Program-made: the position numbers and the translations under genes
In this document: positions 25,155-33,168 of the stretch, one piece after another
Position numbering within the stretch: the first letter of the stretch is position 1
Layout: each line of letters opens with the position of its first letter
NCBI GenBank assembly: GCA_016713425.1
Contig: JADJPE010000005.1
Span: 5,182,501-5,246,500 of the forward strand
DNA: 64,000 nucleotides
From: Deltaproteobacteria bacterium
GTDB taxonomy: Bacteria > Myxococcota > Kuafuiibacteriia > Kuafuiibacteriales > Kuafuiibacteriaceae
Direction of reading: 5' to 3'
The notes under the pieces: generated by a model
The model's database searches: none
What the model saw: only the letters and a program-made list of their open reading frames with translations
What the model was told of the DNA's origin: nothing

Positions 25155-25851
25155 GACATTGGTGGAGGTTCAAGGCCTCAAGAAGAACTACTGGCTTGAA
25201 GATCATGAGATCGAGGTCCTAAGAGGACTGGATCTCACGATTCGGGCTGGCGAGCGGGTCTCGATCACGGGACCCTCGGGTTCAGGGAAGTCGACCTTCC
25301 TCCACGTCCTCGGCACGTTGGATCAGCCTTCCAGCGGGCGGGTTCTTTACGATGGAGAGGACGTCTTCCGGCGCTCGCCTGCGAAGATCGCTGCCTTTCG
25401 CAACAAGACGATCGGCTTCGTCTTTCAGTTCCATCACCTGCTCCCCGAATTCACCGCGCAGGAGAATGTCGCGATGCCCGCCCTCATTCAGCGGATGAGT
25501 AAGGAAGAAGCGTCGATGCGTGCCGCCGCGACACTGACGGCTGTTGGTCTTCAGCACCGTCTCGCCCACCGACCAGGAGAGTTGTCGGGCGGAGAGCAAC
25601 AGCGCGTCGCGATCGCCCGGGCGCTGGTTTTGTCGCCTCGTGTGCTTCTGGCGGACGAGCCGACGGGCAACCTCGATGAAGCGTCGGCGGCCAGCATTCA
25701 CGATCTGCTCGACGAGATGAATGAGCGAACGGGTTTGACGATTCTCCTCGTGACACACAGTTCGCGACTCGCGAAGCGGATGCCTCGTCGGCTCAATATG
25801 GTCGAAGGACGCTTGGTGGATGTGAGCGCAGAGATTTCGACGGCCGCTTGA
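25147..25851 (+). CDS. lolD: lipoprotein-releasing system ATP-binding protein LolD
   Basis: 234 residues. Walker A is GPSGSGKST, the Q-loop QFHHLLPEFTAQEN, the signature LSGGEQQRVAIARAL, Walker B VLLADEPTGNLD and the H-loop LLVTHSS. It is the energising subunit for the adjacent permease. Its ATG (25147) overlaps the permease stop by eight bases; a GTG three bases upstream is an alternative. It ends the lysS-lolC/E-lolD operon. Confidence 0.96.
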   Translation: MTETLVEVQGLKKNYWLEDHEIEVLRGLDLTIRAGERVSITGPSGSGKSTFLHVLGTLDQPSSGRVLYDGEDVFRRSPAKIAAFRNKTIGFVFQFHHLLPEFTAQENVAMPALIQRMSKEEASMRAAATLTAVGLQHRLAHRPGELSGGEQQRVAIARALVLSPRVLLADEPTGNLDEASAASIHDLLDEMNERTGLTILLVTHSSRLAKRMPRRLNMVEGRLVDVSAEISTAA

Positions 25852-25886
25852 TCAGTGCGGTGACCGTTCGGTTCAAGGCGTGGCGT

Positions 25887-27647
25887 TCACGAACGGCGCT
25901 TCTTCGCATCCTTTGTGTCCCGCACTCTCCGGGTGAGCAAGCGAACCTGGTCGAGCGCTTCGGGCTGTTGCGCGTCGAACTCGAGAACCTTCTCGAAGCA
26001 GCGCAGCGCACGGGCGTCGTCGTTGCCTTGGCGATACAGGAGACCCATGCAGAGGTGTCCCAGTGCGCTCGCCGGGTGCTTCTCAAGCAAGGGCGCGATC
26101 TCCAAGCGATGCCTTTCTGCGAGCTGTGGGTCTCGTCGACCTTGGGTGGCGTTGAGGTATTCGACGTAAGGGCGGTACACCCGAAACTCGGGTTCCGTTG
26201 CGTTCAAAGTGATCGCTTCATCGATGTGCGCCAGAGCTTCGCCGTACTTCCTTACGCGGACGAGAATGAGCGCCTTCTTGAAGATCACCTCTGCACGCAG
26301 GACATCCTGCACACGTTGTTGTTCGTTGGCACCGGACGCTGTTCGGTCGGTCACGTTTGCTGCGTAGGCGACGCGCCCGGATTCAGTCTCGAGTTCGTTG
26401 AATGATTCCTGAATAAGCTCGAATACGGAGCGTTGAGCGTCGATCAGCTCGGGCGGAGCATCCGGCGGCAGCCGATCGGGGTGGTAGCGCTTGACCAGCT
26501 CAGCGTAGTGGGAGCGAACCGCTGCATCGGAAGAATCCGCCGAGACTTCGAGGATTTGCATGAAATTCAGGGCTTCGAGTTCCGCCCGCTTGGCCCGGAG
26601 CTCCTTCGTCCGCTGCGCCATCTCTGCCTTGGTGCGGTCCTCGCCATAGACGATGAGACCGGCCTGCTCGGCAAAAAACAAGACCTGCAGCACGGCGAGG
26701 CGGCTCTCGGGCGTCTTCCCGAGTTGCGCAATGAGATCCTGCACCGTTCGAAGGCCGTCGACGGAGTTCATGACTCGAAGCTCTCGGGGCTTCAACTTGA
26801 ATGCCTCGGTGGTCAATCCATCCCCAGCGGCCGGTATGACTGGACGGCGCAGATGAGGGCGTGCGTACGCATCGAGGTCCTCCAGCGACATGCCAGCACG
26901 GACCGCATCCATGAAGACGCCGAGTCGATCGAGCGCGATGGGTATCGCGGGATTTCCGACCTCGGCGGCCTCGAAGAGCGTGTGCCGATGCTGCTCGAGC
27001 AGAGCACTCGCCATGACCTTCATCGCCCAGGCAAGCAGTGCCTCGGCATAGACGTGGGGGGCAATCCGGCCGAGAGAAATGAGCGTTGCGCCGAGATCTG
27101 CCTGGCTAGCCGACGCCAGTACGCTTGCCTCGCGGAGATCCGCGGGGGAGACGATGTGGTTTCGCTCGAGGAATTGGGGGAGGTCGAGATCCTCGACCGA
27201 AGTTCGGACCTCCACGACTTTGCCGTCCTTCATGGCGAGGGTGATATCCCCGCATGTGGCGGCGACGCGCACATACCCAGACGCCTGGTTCATCGCTCGC
27301 TCGAGAATCCCGCGAAGTACCGTGGTACCAAGGTCGATGGTTGAGGTCGTGGCGTCGTCCCTCGGGTGAGTGTCGGTGTGGCTCACGTCGGTGTGGCTCA
27401 CGTCGGTGTGGCTCACGTCGGTGTGGCTCGCGTCGGTGTGGCTCGCGTCGGTGTGGCTCGCGTGACTCGTTTGCTCCAGCGCCCGGAGCGTGGAAAAGAC
27501 GCGTCCGTCGCGCGAGGCGGGCGTCTCGGGGCCGATGACACCGGTTTCGAGGAGCGCCGCCGATGCTTCGGCCCCAATGGGACCGATCAGCTCGCCGCCC
27601 ACCGTGCGCAGGTAGATGGACTGTCGGACACCCAAACCGAAAGGCAT
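25887..27647 (-). CDS. J-domain protein with N-terminal DUF4388-like and C-terminal TPR regions
   Basis: 586 residues from ATG 27647; an upstream GTG/ATG (27860) would give 657. It begins with a region like the regulatory domains of Myxococcota (LGVRQSIYLRTVGGELIGPI). A repeated His-Thr-Asp linker follows, then a DUF4388-like stretch (LERAMNQASGYVRVAA, FLERNHIVSPADLREA). A J domain has the key HPD (NFMQILEVSADSSD ... RYHPDRLPP), and TPR-like helices end the protein (HLCMGLLYRQGNDDARALR). J domains stimulate Hsp70 ATPases. Without a signal peptide it acts in the cytoplasm. It is divergent from the LPP20-like gene. Confidence 0.8.
   Translation of the reverse strand: MPFGLGVRQSIYLRTVGGELIGPIGAEASAALLETGVIGPETPASRDGRVFSTLRALEQTSHASHTDASHTDASHTDVSHTDVSHTDVSHTDTHPRDDATTSTIDLGTTVLRGILERAMNQASGYVRVAATCGDITLAMKDGKVVEVRTSVEDLDLPQFLERNHIVSPADLREASVLASASQADLGATLISLGRIAPHVYAEALLAWAMKVMASALLEQHRHTLFEAAEVGNPAIPIALDRLGVFMDAVRAGMSLEDLDAYARPHLRRPVIPAAGDGLTTEAFKLKPRELRVMNSVDGLRTVQDLIAQLGKTPESRLAVLQVLFFAEQAGLIVYGEDRTKAEMAQRTKELRAKRAELEALNFMQILEVSADSSDAAVRSHYAELVKRYHPDRLPPDAPPELIDAQRSVFELIQESFNELETESGRVAYAANVTDRTASGANEQQRVQDVLRAEVIFKKALILVRVRKYGEALAHIDEAITLNATEPEFRVYRPYVEYLNATQGRRDPQLAERHRLEIAPLLEKHPASALGHLCMGLLYRQGNDDARALRCFEKVLEFDAQQPEALDQVRLLTRRVRDTKDAKKRRS
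27376..27465. repeat. six 15-base tandem repeats in the J-domain gene
   Basis: Units of GTGTGGCTCACGTCG or GTGTGGCTCGCGTCG run from 27376 to 27465, giving six copies on the plus strand. Read on the coding strand they encode SHTDV/SHTDA pentapeptides. The unit is five codons, so copy-number change keeps the frame. The run sits in a disordered linker before the DUF4388-like part. Confidence 0.93.
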
Positions 27648-28017
27648 GGTGCGCTGAAGCACGGAGTCGGTCAACGGAACGCGAGCGCGGTCGTCTGGAG
27701 AGGATTCGTCTGGAGAGGACGACTCGAGGACGGGCGCCGGTGAAACTCGATGAAGGGGCGCAGCGGACGGGAGGGCGCGGTCAGCGATTCGACGCACGCC
27801 GAGGCCTGAATTGCGCACGCGGAGGCATGAATAGGACCGGGCTCGGAGCGTCCGAGGCACGGGGTACGAGCCTTGCGTACGTCGAGCGTCGTGGATCCGG
27901 GCCCGGCTTCATGGATCCGGACCCAGAGTCGTGGTACCCGAGCAAGTGTTCAGGTCTCGCCTCGAGGTGCGAGGCCGTATGGAATCGGCGAGAGCGAGAG
28001 ACTCGAGGATGCGTGGC
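27648..28017. other. repeat-rich divergent intergenic region
   Basis: About 370 bases between the J-domain and LPP20-like genes. It holds a 15-base duplication (CGTCTGGAGAGGATT, then CGTCTGGAGAGGACG, 27692-27721). It also holds a 19-base imperfect direct repeat whose copies start at 27793 and 27814 (CGCACGCC/GGAGGC...TGAAT), one helical turn-pair apart. If the J-domain gene starts further upstream, the first part would be coding. I see no clear sigma-70 promoter. Confidence 0.5.
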
Positions 28018-28881
28018 ATGATGAGAAGGATGTTGAGAACGCACGGCGTTGATGGCCGTCCGACGCTGTTCCGGGGCCCCAGACTTTGCGGTTGGGCCGT
28101 GTTGGCCGTCGCGACGGCTGGGCTCGGCGCGACCGCCCTTGGCGCGGATACGACGCTGGTCGAGAAGCTCGACCACGGGCAAGTGGACTGGAGCGACCGG
28201 GCGGTCATCGCCACCGGCAGCGGCGCGCCCAACCTGAAACTACCGACCGTCGCCGCCGTGCGGCTGAACGCCGAACGCGCGGCCAAGCTCGACGCTCTGC
28301 GGAATGTCGTCGAGACATTGAAGGGTGTGCAGATCACCACGGCGAACGTGGGGGCGACGGAACTCGAACGGGGGTCGATCAAGGCCCAAGTTCAAGGTCT
28401 TCTCAAGGGCTGCAAGACCGTCGATACCCGATACTACTCGGATGGCGGCGTTGACGTCGTCGTCCGATGCCCACTCGATGGTGGGCTCGCAACTGTGCTT
28501 GCGCCTTCGCAGTCGAAGAAGGATGTCTCGACCGAGGGCGCCGCCGACTACACAGGGCTTGTTGTCGACGCCACCGGTCTGAAGCTGAGACCGGCGCTTG
28601 CGCCACGCATTGTCGATGACGCGGGCCATGAGCTGTACGTGCAAGAAATGGTCGGCAGCGGCGCGCTCCGACAACGCGGCGCGACGGGCTATGCGATTTC
28701 CTTGGAAGCCGCGCAGCGAGACTCTCGCGTCGGTAAGACGCCCCTTGTGATCAAGGCTTCCGCGCTTGGGCAGAAACCCGGCGAGTTGATCGTCAACGTT
28801 GCGGAGGCCAAGAAGCTCGAAGGGAAGAACCTTTCGTTCCTCACGGAGGCAAGAGTCGTCATCGCGATGGATGCGCTCTGA
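28018..28881 (+). CDS. exported LPP20-like envelope protein
   Basis: 287 residues from ATG 28018 (GAGG nine bases upstream; other in-frame starts exist upstream). A signal peptide ends after WAVLAVATAGLGATALGA. The mature protein has a LPP20/FlgT-like core: repeated Ala/Arg-rich helix RLNAERAAKLDALRNVVE, then ANVGATELERGSIKAQVQGLL and a beta segment YYSDGGVDVVVRCPL. The C-terminal half (AADYTGLVVDATGLKLRPALA, VIKASALGQKP) looks like a second beta-rich domain. LPP20 relatives are outer-membrane associated; function here is unknown. It opens a four-gene envelope cluster and is followed after 57 bases by the FlgT-like gene. Confidence 0.7.
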   Translation: MMRRMLRTHGVDGRPTLFRGPRLCGWAVLAVATAGLGATALGADTTLVEKLDHGQVDWSDRAVIATGSGAPNLKLPTVAAVRLNAERAAKLDALRNVVETLKGVQITTANVGATELERGSIKAQVQGLLKGCKTVDTRYYSDGGVDVVVRCPLDGGLATVLAPSQSKKDVSTEGAADYTGLVVDATGLKLRPALAPRIVDDAGHELYVQEMVGSGALRQRGATGYAISLEAAQRDSRVGKTPLVIKASALGQKPGELIVNVAEAKKLEGKNLSFLTEARVVIAMDAL

Positions 28882-28938
28882 CATTAGGTCGAGATGCGTG
28901 CTGTTCGACGACTCGGAAGCCTTGCTGGGAGTGTTGTG

Positions 28939-30124
28939 ATGAAGATGAGATTCATGGGCCTGGTCCAGATCCTGGTCTTGGGGTGGTGGTCGGTCGCCGG
29001 GCGCGCCGCCCTCGCCGAGACGACGACCGTCGAGGTCGAGGGCGTCGCAGCGATCGTGAAGGATGATGTGGCCGTCGCCCGGGACCGAGCCCTCGATGAC
29101 GCGCGACGCAAGGCCGTCGAGCAGGTCGTCGGCACCGTCGTGAGCTCGGAGACGTTGTCCGAGAACTTCCAGATCGTCGAAGACCGGATCTTCGCGCGCG
29201 AGCGGCTTTGTGAAAAGCTACGAGATTTTGAATGAGCAGAAGGAAGAGGGTGTCTACCGGGTCCGCCTTCGTGCGCTTGTTGATGAGCGCGATATCGCCG
29301 AAAACGTTGAACAGATCTTTCGCGTCAAACCTCGCGTGATCCTCTTGATCGCCGAGCAAAACATCGGCGCGAAGAACTTCAGCTACTGGTGGGGGAGCTC
29401 AGGTTTTGTTTCGGATATGGACATTCTTCAGACGAGCCTAATGGGCGCGTGGCAGCCCAAGGGCTTCAAATTTGTTGATCCCGGTCTGCTGAAGGGGAGG
29501 CTGAAGATCAAGGGTGCGATGCGGAACGCCGGGCTAAGCGACGAAAACGCGGTAACGATAGGTCGCACCACGGATGCCGACATCGCCATCGTGGGCAAGG
29601 TGCTGGTGACCGACGCGGGCCCGGTCATGGATGGCGTGAAGATGCATACCTATCAGGCGGTCGGGACACTGCGGGCGCTCAACGTCGATACGGGCGAAGT
29701 GATCGCTGTGGCTGACGAGACGGGTACCGCACCCCACGTGGATCCCAACTTTGGCGGCCGGATTGCGATCAAGGCCTTGGCTGAACGTCTGGGAGACGCC
29801 CTTCAGAAGAAGATCATGAAGCGCTGGACGGAAGAGGCCGCAAGCGCGCGTGAGGTCGAGCTCGTAGTTCAAGGGGGCGTCCCGGCGGCGCGACTCAAGG
29901 CGTTCGAGGGTGTCGTTCAGTCCGAGGTGAGAGGGGTCGAGTCGATGAAGCTTCGAAGACGAGCCCGAGGCCGCGTACACTACGACGTTCGCGTTCGTGC
30001 GCGTACTGCGGACTTCGCCGAAGACCTCGAATCTAAGACCTATCCGGGGTTGAAACTCGAGGTCGAAACGCTCACGAAGGCTCGATTGGTTCTGAAGCTG
30101 AGTGAACGCGGAGGAAGGCCATGA
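28939..30124 (+). pseudogene. FlgT-like envelope protein gene split by a frameshift
   Basis: The gene begins at ATG 28939 (GGGA eight bases upstream) with a signal peptide (LVQILVLGWWSVAGRAALA). The first frame gives a FlgT/LPP20-type helix (ARDRALDDARRKAVEQVVG, SSETLSENFQIVEDRIFAR) and then stops at 29235. The next frame continues the same protein exactly where expected (ASGFVKSYEILNEQ...), to 30124. The switch falls at the run CGCGCGCG (29193-29200), where one GC pair is missing relative to the expected reading (equivalent to a +1 shift). The rest is intact, so this is a recent mutation, a sequencing error or a contingency site. It overlaps the FecR gene by four bases (ATGA), so it belongs to that operon. 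Confidence 0.85.
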
Positions 30125-31092
30125 TCTCGCAGCCCACGAGACTTCGAGGCGTGTCTCGCGCGCACGGGCTCGGCCGTGGCCAAAGCCGTGGCCAAAGCCG
30201 TGCCCAAAGCCGTGCCCAAAGCCGTGCCCAAAGCCGTGCCCAAAGCCATGGTCATGGCTCAGCAGGTTGGGCCGTCCGCCGACGCAGCGCGATCCTCGTA
30301 GCCGTCCTCTTTTTGTCTCTTTCGTTTGAGATGAGGTGGGCGGTAGGGCGTCCGAAAGCGGCGGACCAGAGCGTCGAAGTCACGTTTCTCGAGGGACACG
30401 CCGATTTCGCGGCCGTGCCGGCGGATTCCGAGTCAGCGGCCAGAACAAGGGCGTCGGCCGCGGCTGCGGACGAAGCGGGCAAGCACTCTGCGAAGGACAA
30501 GAAGGATCGCGGGTGGCGCCCGAAGTGGCAGGCGCTGGCTCGGGGCATGACGCTGACCCGAGGGCAGGTCGTCCGCACGCGGGCTGACGGACGGCTTGAG
30601 CTCAAGCTGAGCGATGGATCGCGCGTCCGCCTTGCCCCTGAGACGATGGTCCGCGTGGACCGCGTGCGGGTCCAAAAAAACTCTCGAGCGGTTCGACTGG
30701 ACATCTGGCTCGGACGCCTGTGGGCAAAGGTCGCGCACGGTTGGGGCGACGGTCGAAGCTTCGAAGTCCGGACGACCAACGCGGTGGCCGGCGTGCGAGG
30801 CACGTCCTTCGCGGTTCTGGCCAAGCAGGACCTCTCGGCCGTGATTCGGGTGTATGCGGGGTCAGTCGGCGTCTCCAAAGGCGGCTACAGTCGTCCTGCG
30901 TCGGTGCGCGAGGTCCCCGGCCCGCGAAGGGTCGACCAACAGCAGTGGGAAGAGGTCATCGCCGGCGCGATGACCGAGGTTCGCGTCTCGGCGCTCGGCG
31001 ATATCCAGCCGGCCACGGATTTTCTGGATGAGGGCGAGGCGCTCGAGTGGGCGATGTGGAATCAAGCGCGCGACAAGACAGCCGATCTTTGA
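30121..31092 (+). CDS. FecR-domain membrane-anchored periplasmic protein
   Basis: 323 residues. The start overlaps the previous stop (ATGA). The first 50 residues are Arg/Ser/Gln-rich and contain six 12-base repeats. A hydrophobic segment (SAILVAVLFLSLSF) anchors the protein. The FecR domain follows (about 150-240): GMTLTRGQVVRTRADGRLEL, LSDGSRVRLAPETMVRVD and the conserved VRTTNAVAGVRGTSFAV. FecR domains often sense or scaffold in the periplasm. Here there is no TonB transporter or FecI sigma factor next to it, so it is not a classic iron-citrate sensor. The C-terminus (about 270-323) is unassigned. Confidence 0.82.
   Translation: MISQPTRLRGVSRAHGLGRGQSRGQSRAQSRAQSRAQSRAQSHGHGSAGWAVRRRSAILVAVLFLSLSFEMRWAVGRPKAADQSVEVTFLEGHADFAAVPADSESAARTRASAAAADEAGKHSAKDKKDRGWRPKWQALARGMTLTRGQVVRTRADGRLELKLSDGSRVRLAPETMVRVDRVRVQKNSRAVRLDIWLGRLWAKVAHGWGDGRSFEVRTTNAVAGVRGTSFAVLAKQDLSAVIRVYAGSVGVSKGGYSRPASVREVPGPRRVDQQQWEEVIAGAMTEVRVSALGDIQPATDFLDEGEALEWAMWNQARDKTADL
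30175..30246. repeat. six 12-base tandem repeats at the start of the FecR gene
   Basis: Units CGTGGCCAAAGC (two copies) then CGTGCCCAAAGC (four copies), 30175-30246. They encode repeats of the tetrapeptides RGQS and RAQS in a basic segment before the membrane anchor. The unit is four codons, so copy number can vary without breaking the frame. Confidence 0.95.
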
Positions 31093-31165
31093 GGTGGCGC
31101 TGGCTGTCTCGGCGCTACGGCGATAGACTTCGCCTTGGGGCCTTCGTCCCAAGGATGCGACGCTC

Positions 31166-32962
31166 TTGGCTGACCTCGGCTATCATCGCTTTGGCCCTGT
31201 GCTGATCGTGCGGCCGCTCGGGCGGGGCGGAATGGGCGAAGTCTTCATCGCCCGATCGCCCTGGCCCGACCATCCCATCGTTGCGGTGAAGCGTTTGCGA
31301 CCCGATGTCGCACTCCTTCCGACCTTTGCGGAACGGTTTCGTCACGAGGCCGAGCTTTGTGTTCGGCTCAACCACGTCAACATCGTCGGCACTTTGGACG
31401 TGGGCTCGGTCGAAGGACAGCTCTACGTGGCGTCCGAGCTCGTCTTTGGAAAGGACGCCGGAGTTATCGCGGACCGACTGCGCGAGCGTGGGCAGGGCGG
31501 GCCGGCCGCAGTCGCCATCCGTATCGCGATCGATGCGCTCGCGGGGCTCGCCTACGTCCACGGCGTCTGCGAGGCCGACGGGACGAGACTACAACTCGTC
31601 CATCGCGACATCACGCCCGGAAACCTCCTCGTTGGGTACGACGGTGTGGCTCGGCTCGCGGACTTTGGTCTTGCGAAGTCGCTTCTCACCGAAGGCAGCC
31701 AGCTTACGCGGCATGGTGAGATCCTTGGCACACCGCACTACTTGGCCCCGGAATTGGTGCGCGGATTGCCCGCGACGCCCGCCAGCGACATCTACGGACT
31801 CGGTGCCGTGCTGTATCGGTTTCTGACCGGTATCCCACCCCATCAAGGGACAACCGCGGAGCTCTTGCTCAAGGTGCTACAGCAAGAGCCTCGGCCGCTG
31901 AGCTCGCTTCGTCCGGATCTCGCACCGTGGCTTGTGGAGTTCGTGCACCGCTTGATGCTCAAGGACTGGAACCGTCGCCCATCAGACGCGGGCGCACTGC
32001 TGAAAGAGCTTACAACCGCTTCGCGATCGTCCGCGTTGTTCGTTCCTCGCGCTGCCGTAGGTCGATGGCTCGAGAGCTTGTTCGAGGATGAGTTTGGTGA
32101 CGAGCTCGAGGAGCGCGATGATCTCTTGAATATCGACGTGGACGCGAGCGATCAGGAAGTGGGGACAGTCGTGCTCGCACGGCCCTCGCTTGCCACGATT
32201 CGTCTCACGGCGCCGTCCTCGATGGCGAGCGACGACGACGTGGCCGAGCGAGGCACAGAGCAAGTCCAGATCGAGAGCGTAGATCCTCGCCGACCACGGA
32301 TGGGGGCTTGGCGTCTCGACGACCCACCCACGAAGCTGGCAGATGAGTTCGCACTGGCCGGAACGTTCGTCGGAAACCGGAGTCCTCCGGCGGTCGCACC
32401 AGACCCTGCGGAGCGCGGGGCGGTTGGCGTGCAAACCGCGCGTCGCGGTCCTCGGCTCGGCGGCTTTCAGGATGCGCTGGATCCGGTGGTATCGCTCGAA
32501 CCGACGGTGGGCGAGCAGTCGCTGCGGTACGGGCCGCCACGCGTACAGGTGAACGCAGCCCATCCGCAGGCGGAAGCTCTTGGGGCGACCTGGAGTCCAT
32601 TGATGGGCCCCGCGACGACGCCCTCTCCGCCGATGATCAAGGCGCCGAGCCTGCTTCGAAGCCTGTTGAAGCTCGCCCTCTTGTTGGGGCTCGCGGTCGG
32701 CGTTGGGCTTGGGATTGGGGTCGTGGTCACACGTGCCAAGACGGAGCAGCGAGCACGATTGGAGACGTCGTTGCGGGCGCGATGGGCGGCGATAGAACCT
32801 GCCGTTCGCAGCCTGAGAGAACGTCAAGGCGTCTTGGAACCGCAGCTCGAGCTTCGAATCAATGCGGCGCAGCGAGCCCTCGAGGAAGGCCGGCTCGAGA
32901 TCGCAGAGGTCGAAATTCAGCGTGTGGAGGCGATGTTGAAGAAGGTCGCTGAGGGGGGGTGA
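31166..32962 (+). CDS. transmembrane Ser/Thr protein kinase
   Basis: 598 residues from a TTG start with AAGGA ten bases upstream. The kinase domain (about 8-290) is canonical: LGRGGMGEVFIAR, VAVKRLRPD, HRDITPGNLLV, LADFGLAKS, LAPELVRG. A long variable linker follows. One membrane helix (LLKLALLLGLAVGVGLGIGV, about 497-522) leads to a short, charged, probably coiled-coil C-terminus of about 75 residues (LRERQGVLEPQLELRIN). Topology puts the kinase in the cytoplasm and the coiled coil in the periplasm. It ends the LPP20-FlgT-FecR series and could sense envelope state through them. No phosphatase is adjacent. Confidence 0.93.
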   Translation: MADLGYHRFGPVLIVRPLGRGGMGEVFIARSPWPDHPIVAVKRLRPDVALLPTFAERFRHEAELCVRLNHVNIVGTLDVGSVEGQLYVASELVFGKDAGVIADRLRERGQGGPAAVAIRIAIDALAGLAYVHGVCEADGTRLQLVHRDITPGNLLVGYDGVARLADFGLAKSLLTEGSQLTRHGEILGTPHYLAPELVRGLPATPASDIYGLGAVLYRFLTGIPPHQGTTAELLLKVLQQEPRPLSSLRPDLAPWLVEFVHRLMLKDWNRRPSDAGALLKELTTASRSSALFVPRAAVGRWLESLFEDEFGDELEERDDLLNIDVDASDQEVGTVVLARPSLATIRLTAPSSMASDDDVAERGTEQVQIESVDPRRPRMGAWRLDDPPTKLADEFALAGTFVGNRSPPAVAPDPAERGAVGVQTARRGPRLGGFQDALDPVVSLEPTVGEQSLRYGPPRVQVNAAHPQAEALGATWSPLMGPATTPSPPMIKAPSLLRSLLKLALLLGLAVGVGLGIGVVVTRAKTEQRARLETSLRARWAAIEPAVRSLRERQGVLEPQLELRINAAQRALEEGRLEIAEVEIQRVEAMLKKVAEGG

Positions 32963-32975
32963 CGGAGACCATGGG

Positions 32976-33047
32976 CTCATAAGCTCATAGGCTCATAGGC
33001 TCATGGGCTCATGGGCTCATAGGCTCATGGGCTCATGGGCTCATGGG
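32976..33047. repeat. nine 8-base tandem repeats between genes
   Basis: Units CTCATRRG, mostly CTCATGGG or CTCATAGG, start every eight bases from 32976 to 33040. They lie in the 206-base gap between the kinase stop and the convergent Cys-rich gene. The unit is not a multiple of three, which fits a non-coding location. A spurious open frame (MGSWAH repeats) is a by-product. Confidence 0.93.
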
Positions 33048-33168
33048 CTCGACGCACACTTTGCCCGAGGATGGACGTCTACCGATGTATCTATTCCGGG
33101 AACAGCGACCTACCGATTCAGGCGAGTCGGGAAGGCTTCCGGCGGTCATTCAGACGGTGCGCTTCAAT

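Noticed and set aside
26433..27344. 303-residue open frame on the plus strand inside the J-domain gene
   Set aside because: It is antisense to a gene with a clear J domain and lacks family motifs, so it is a by-product of high GC.
32976..33047. Short coding sequence from the 8-base repeat (MGSWAH repeats)
   Set aside because: Unit length is not a multiple of three and no RBS or domain is present.
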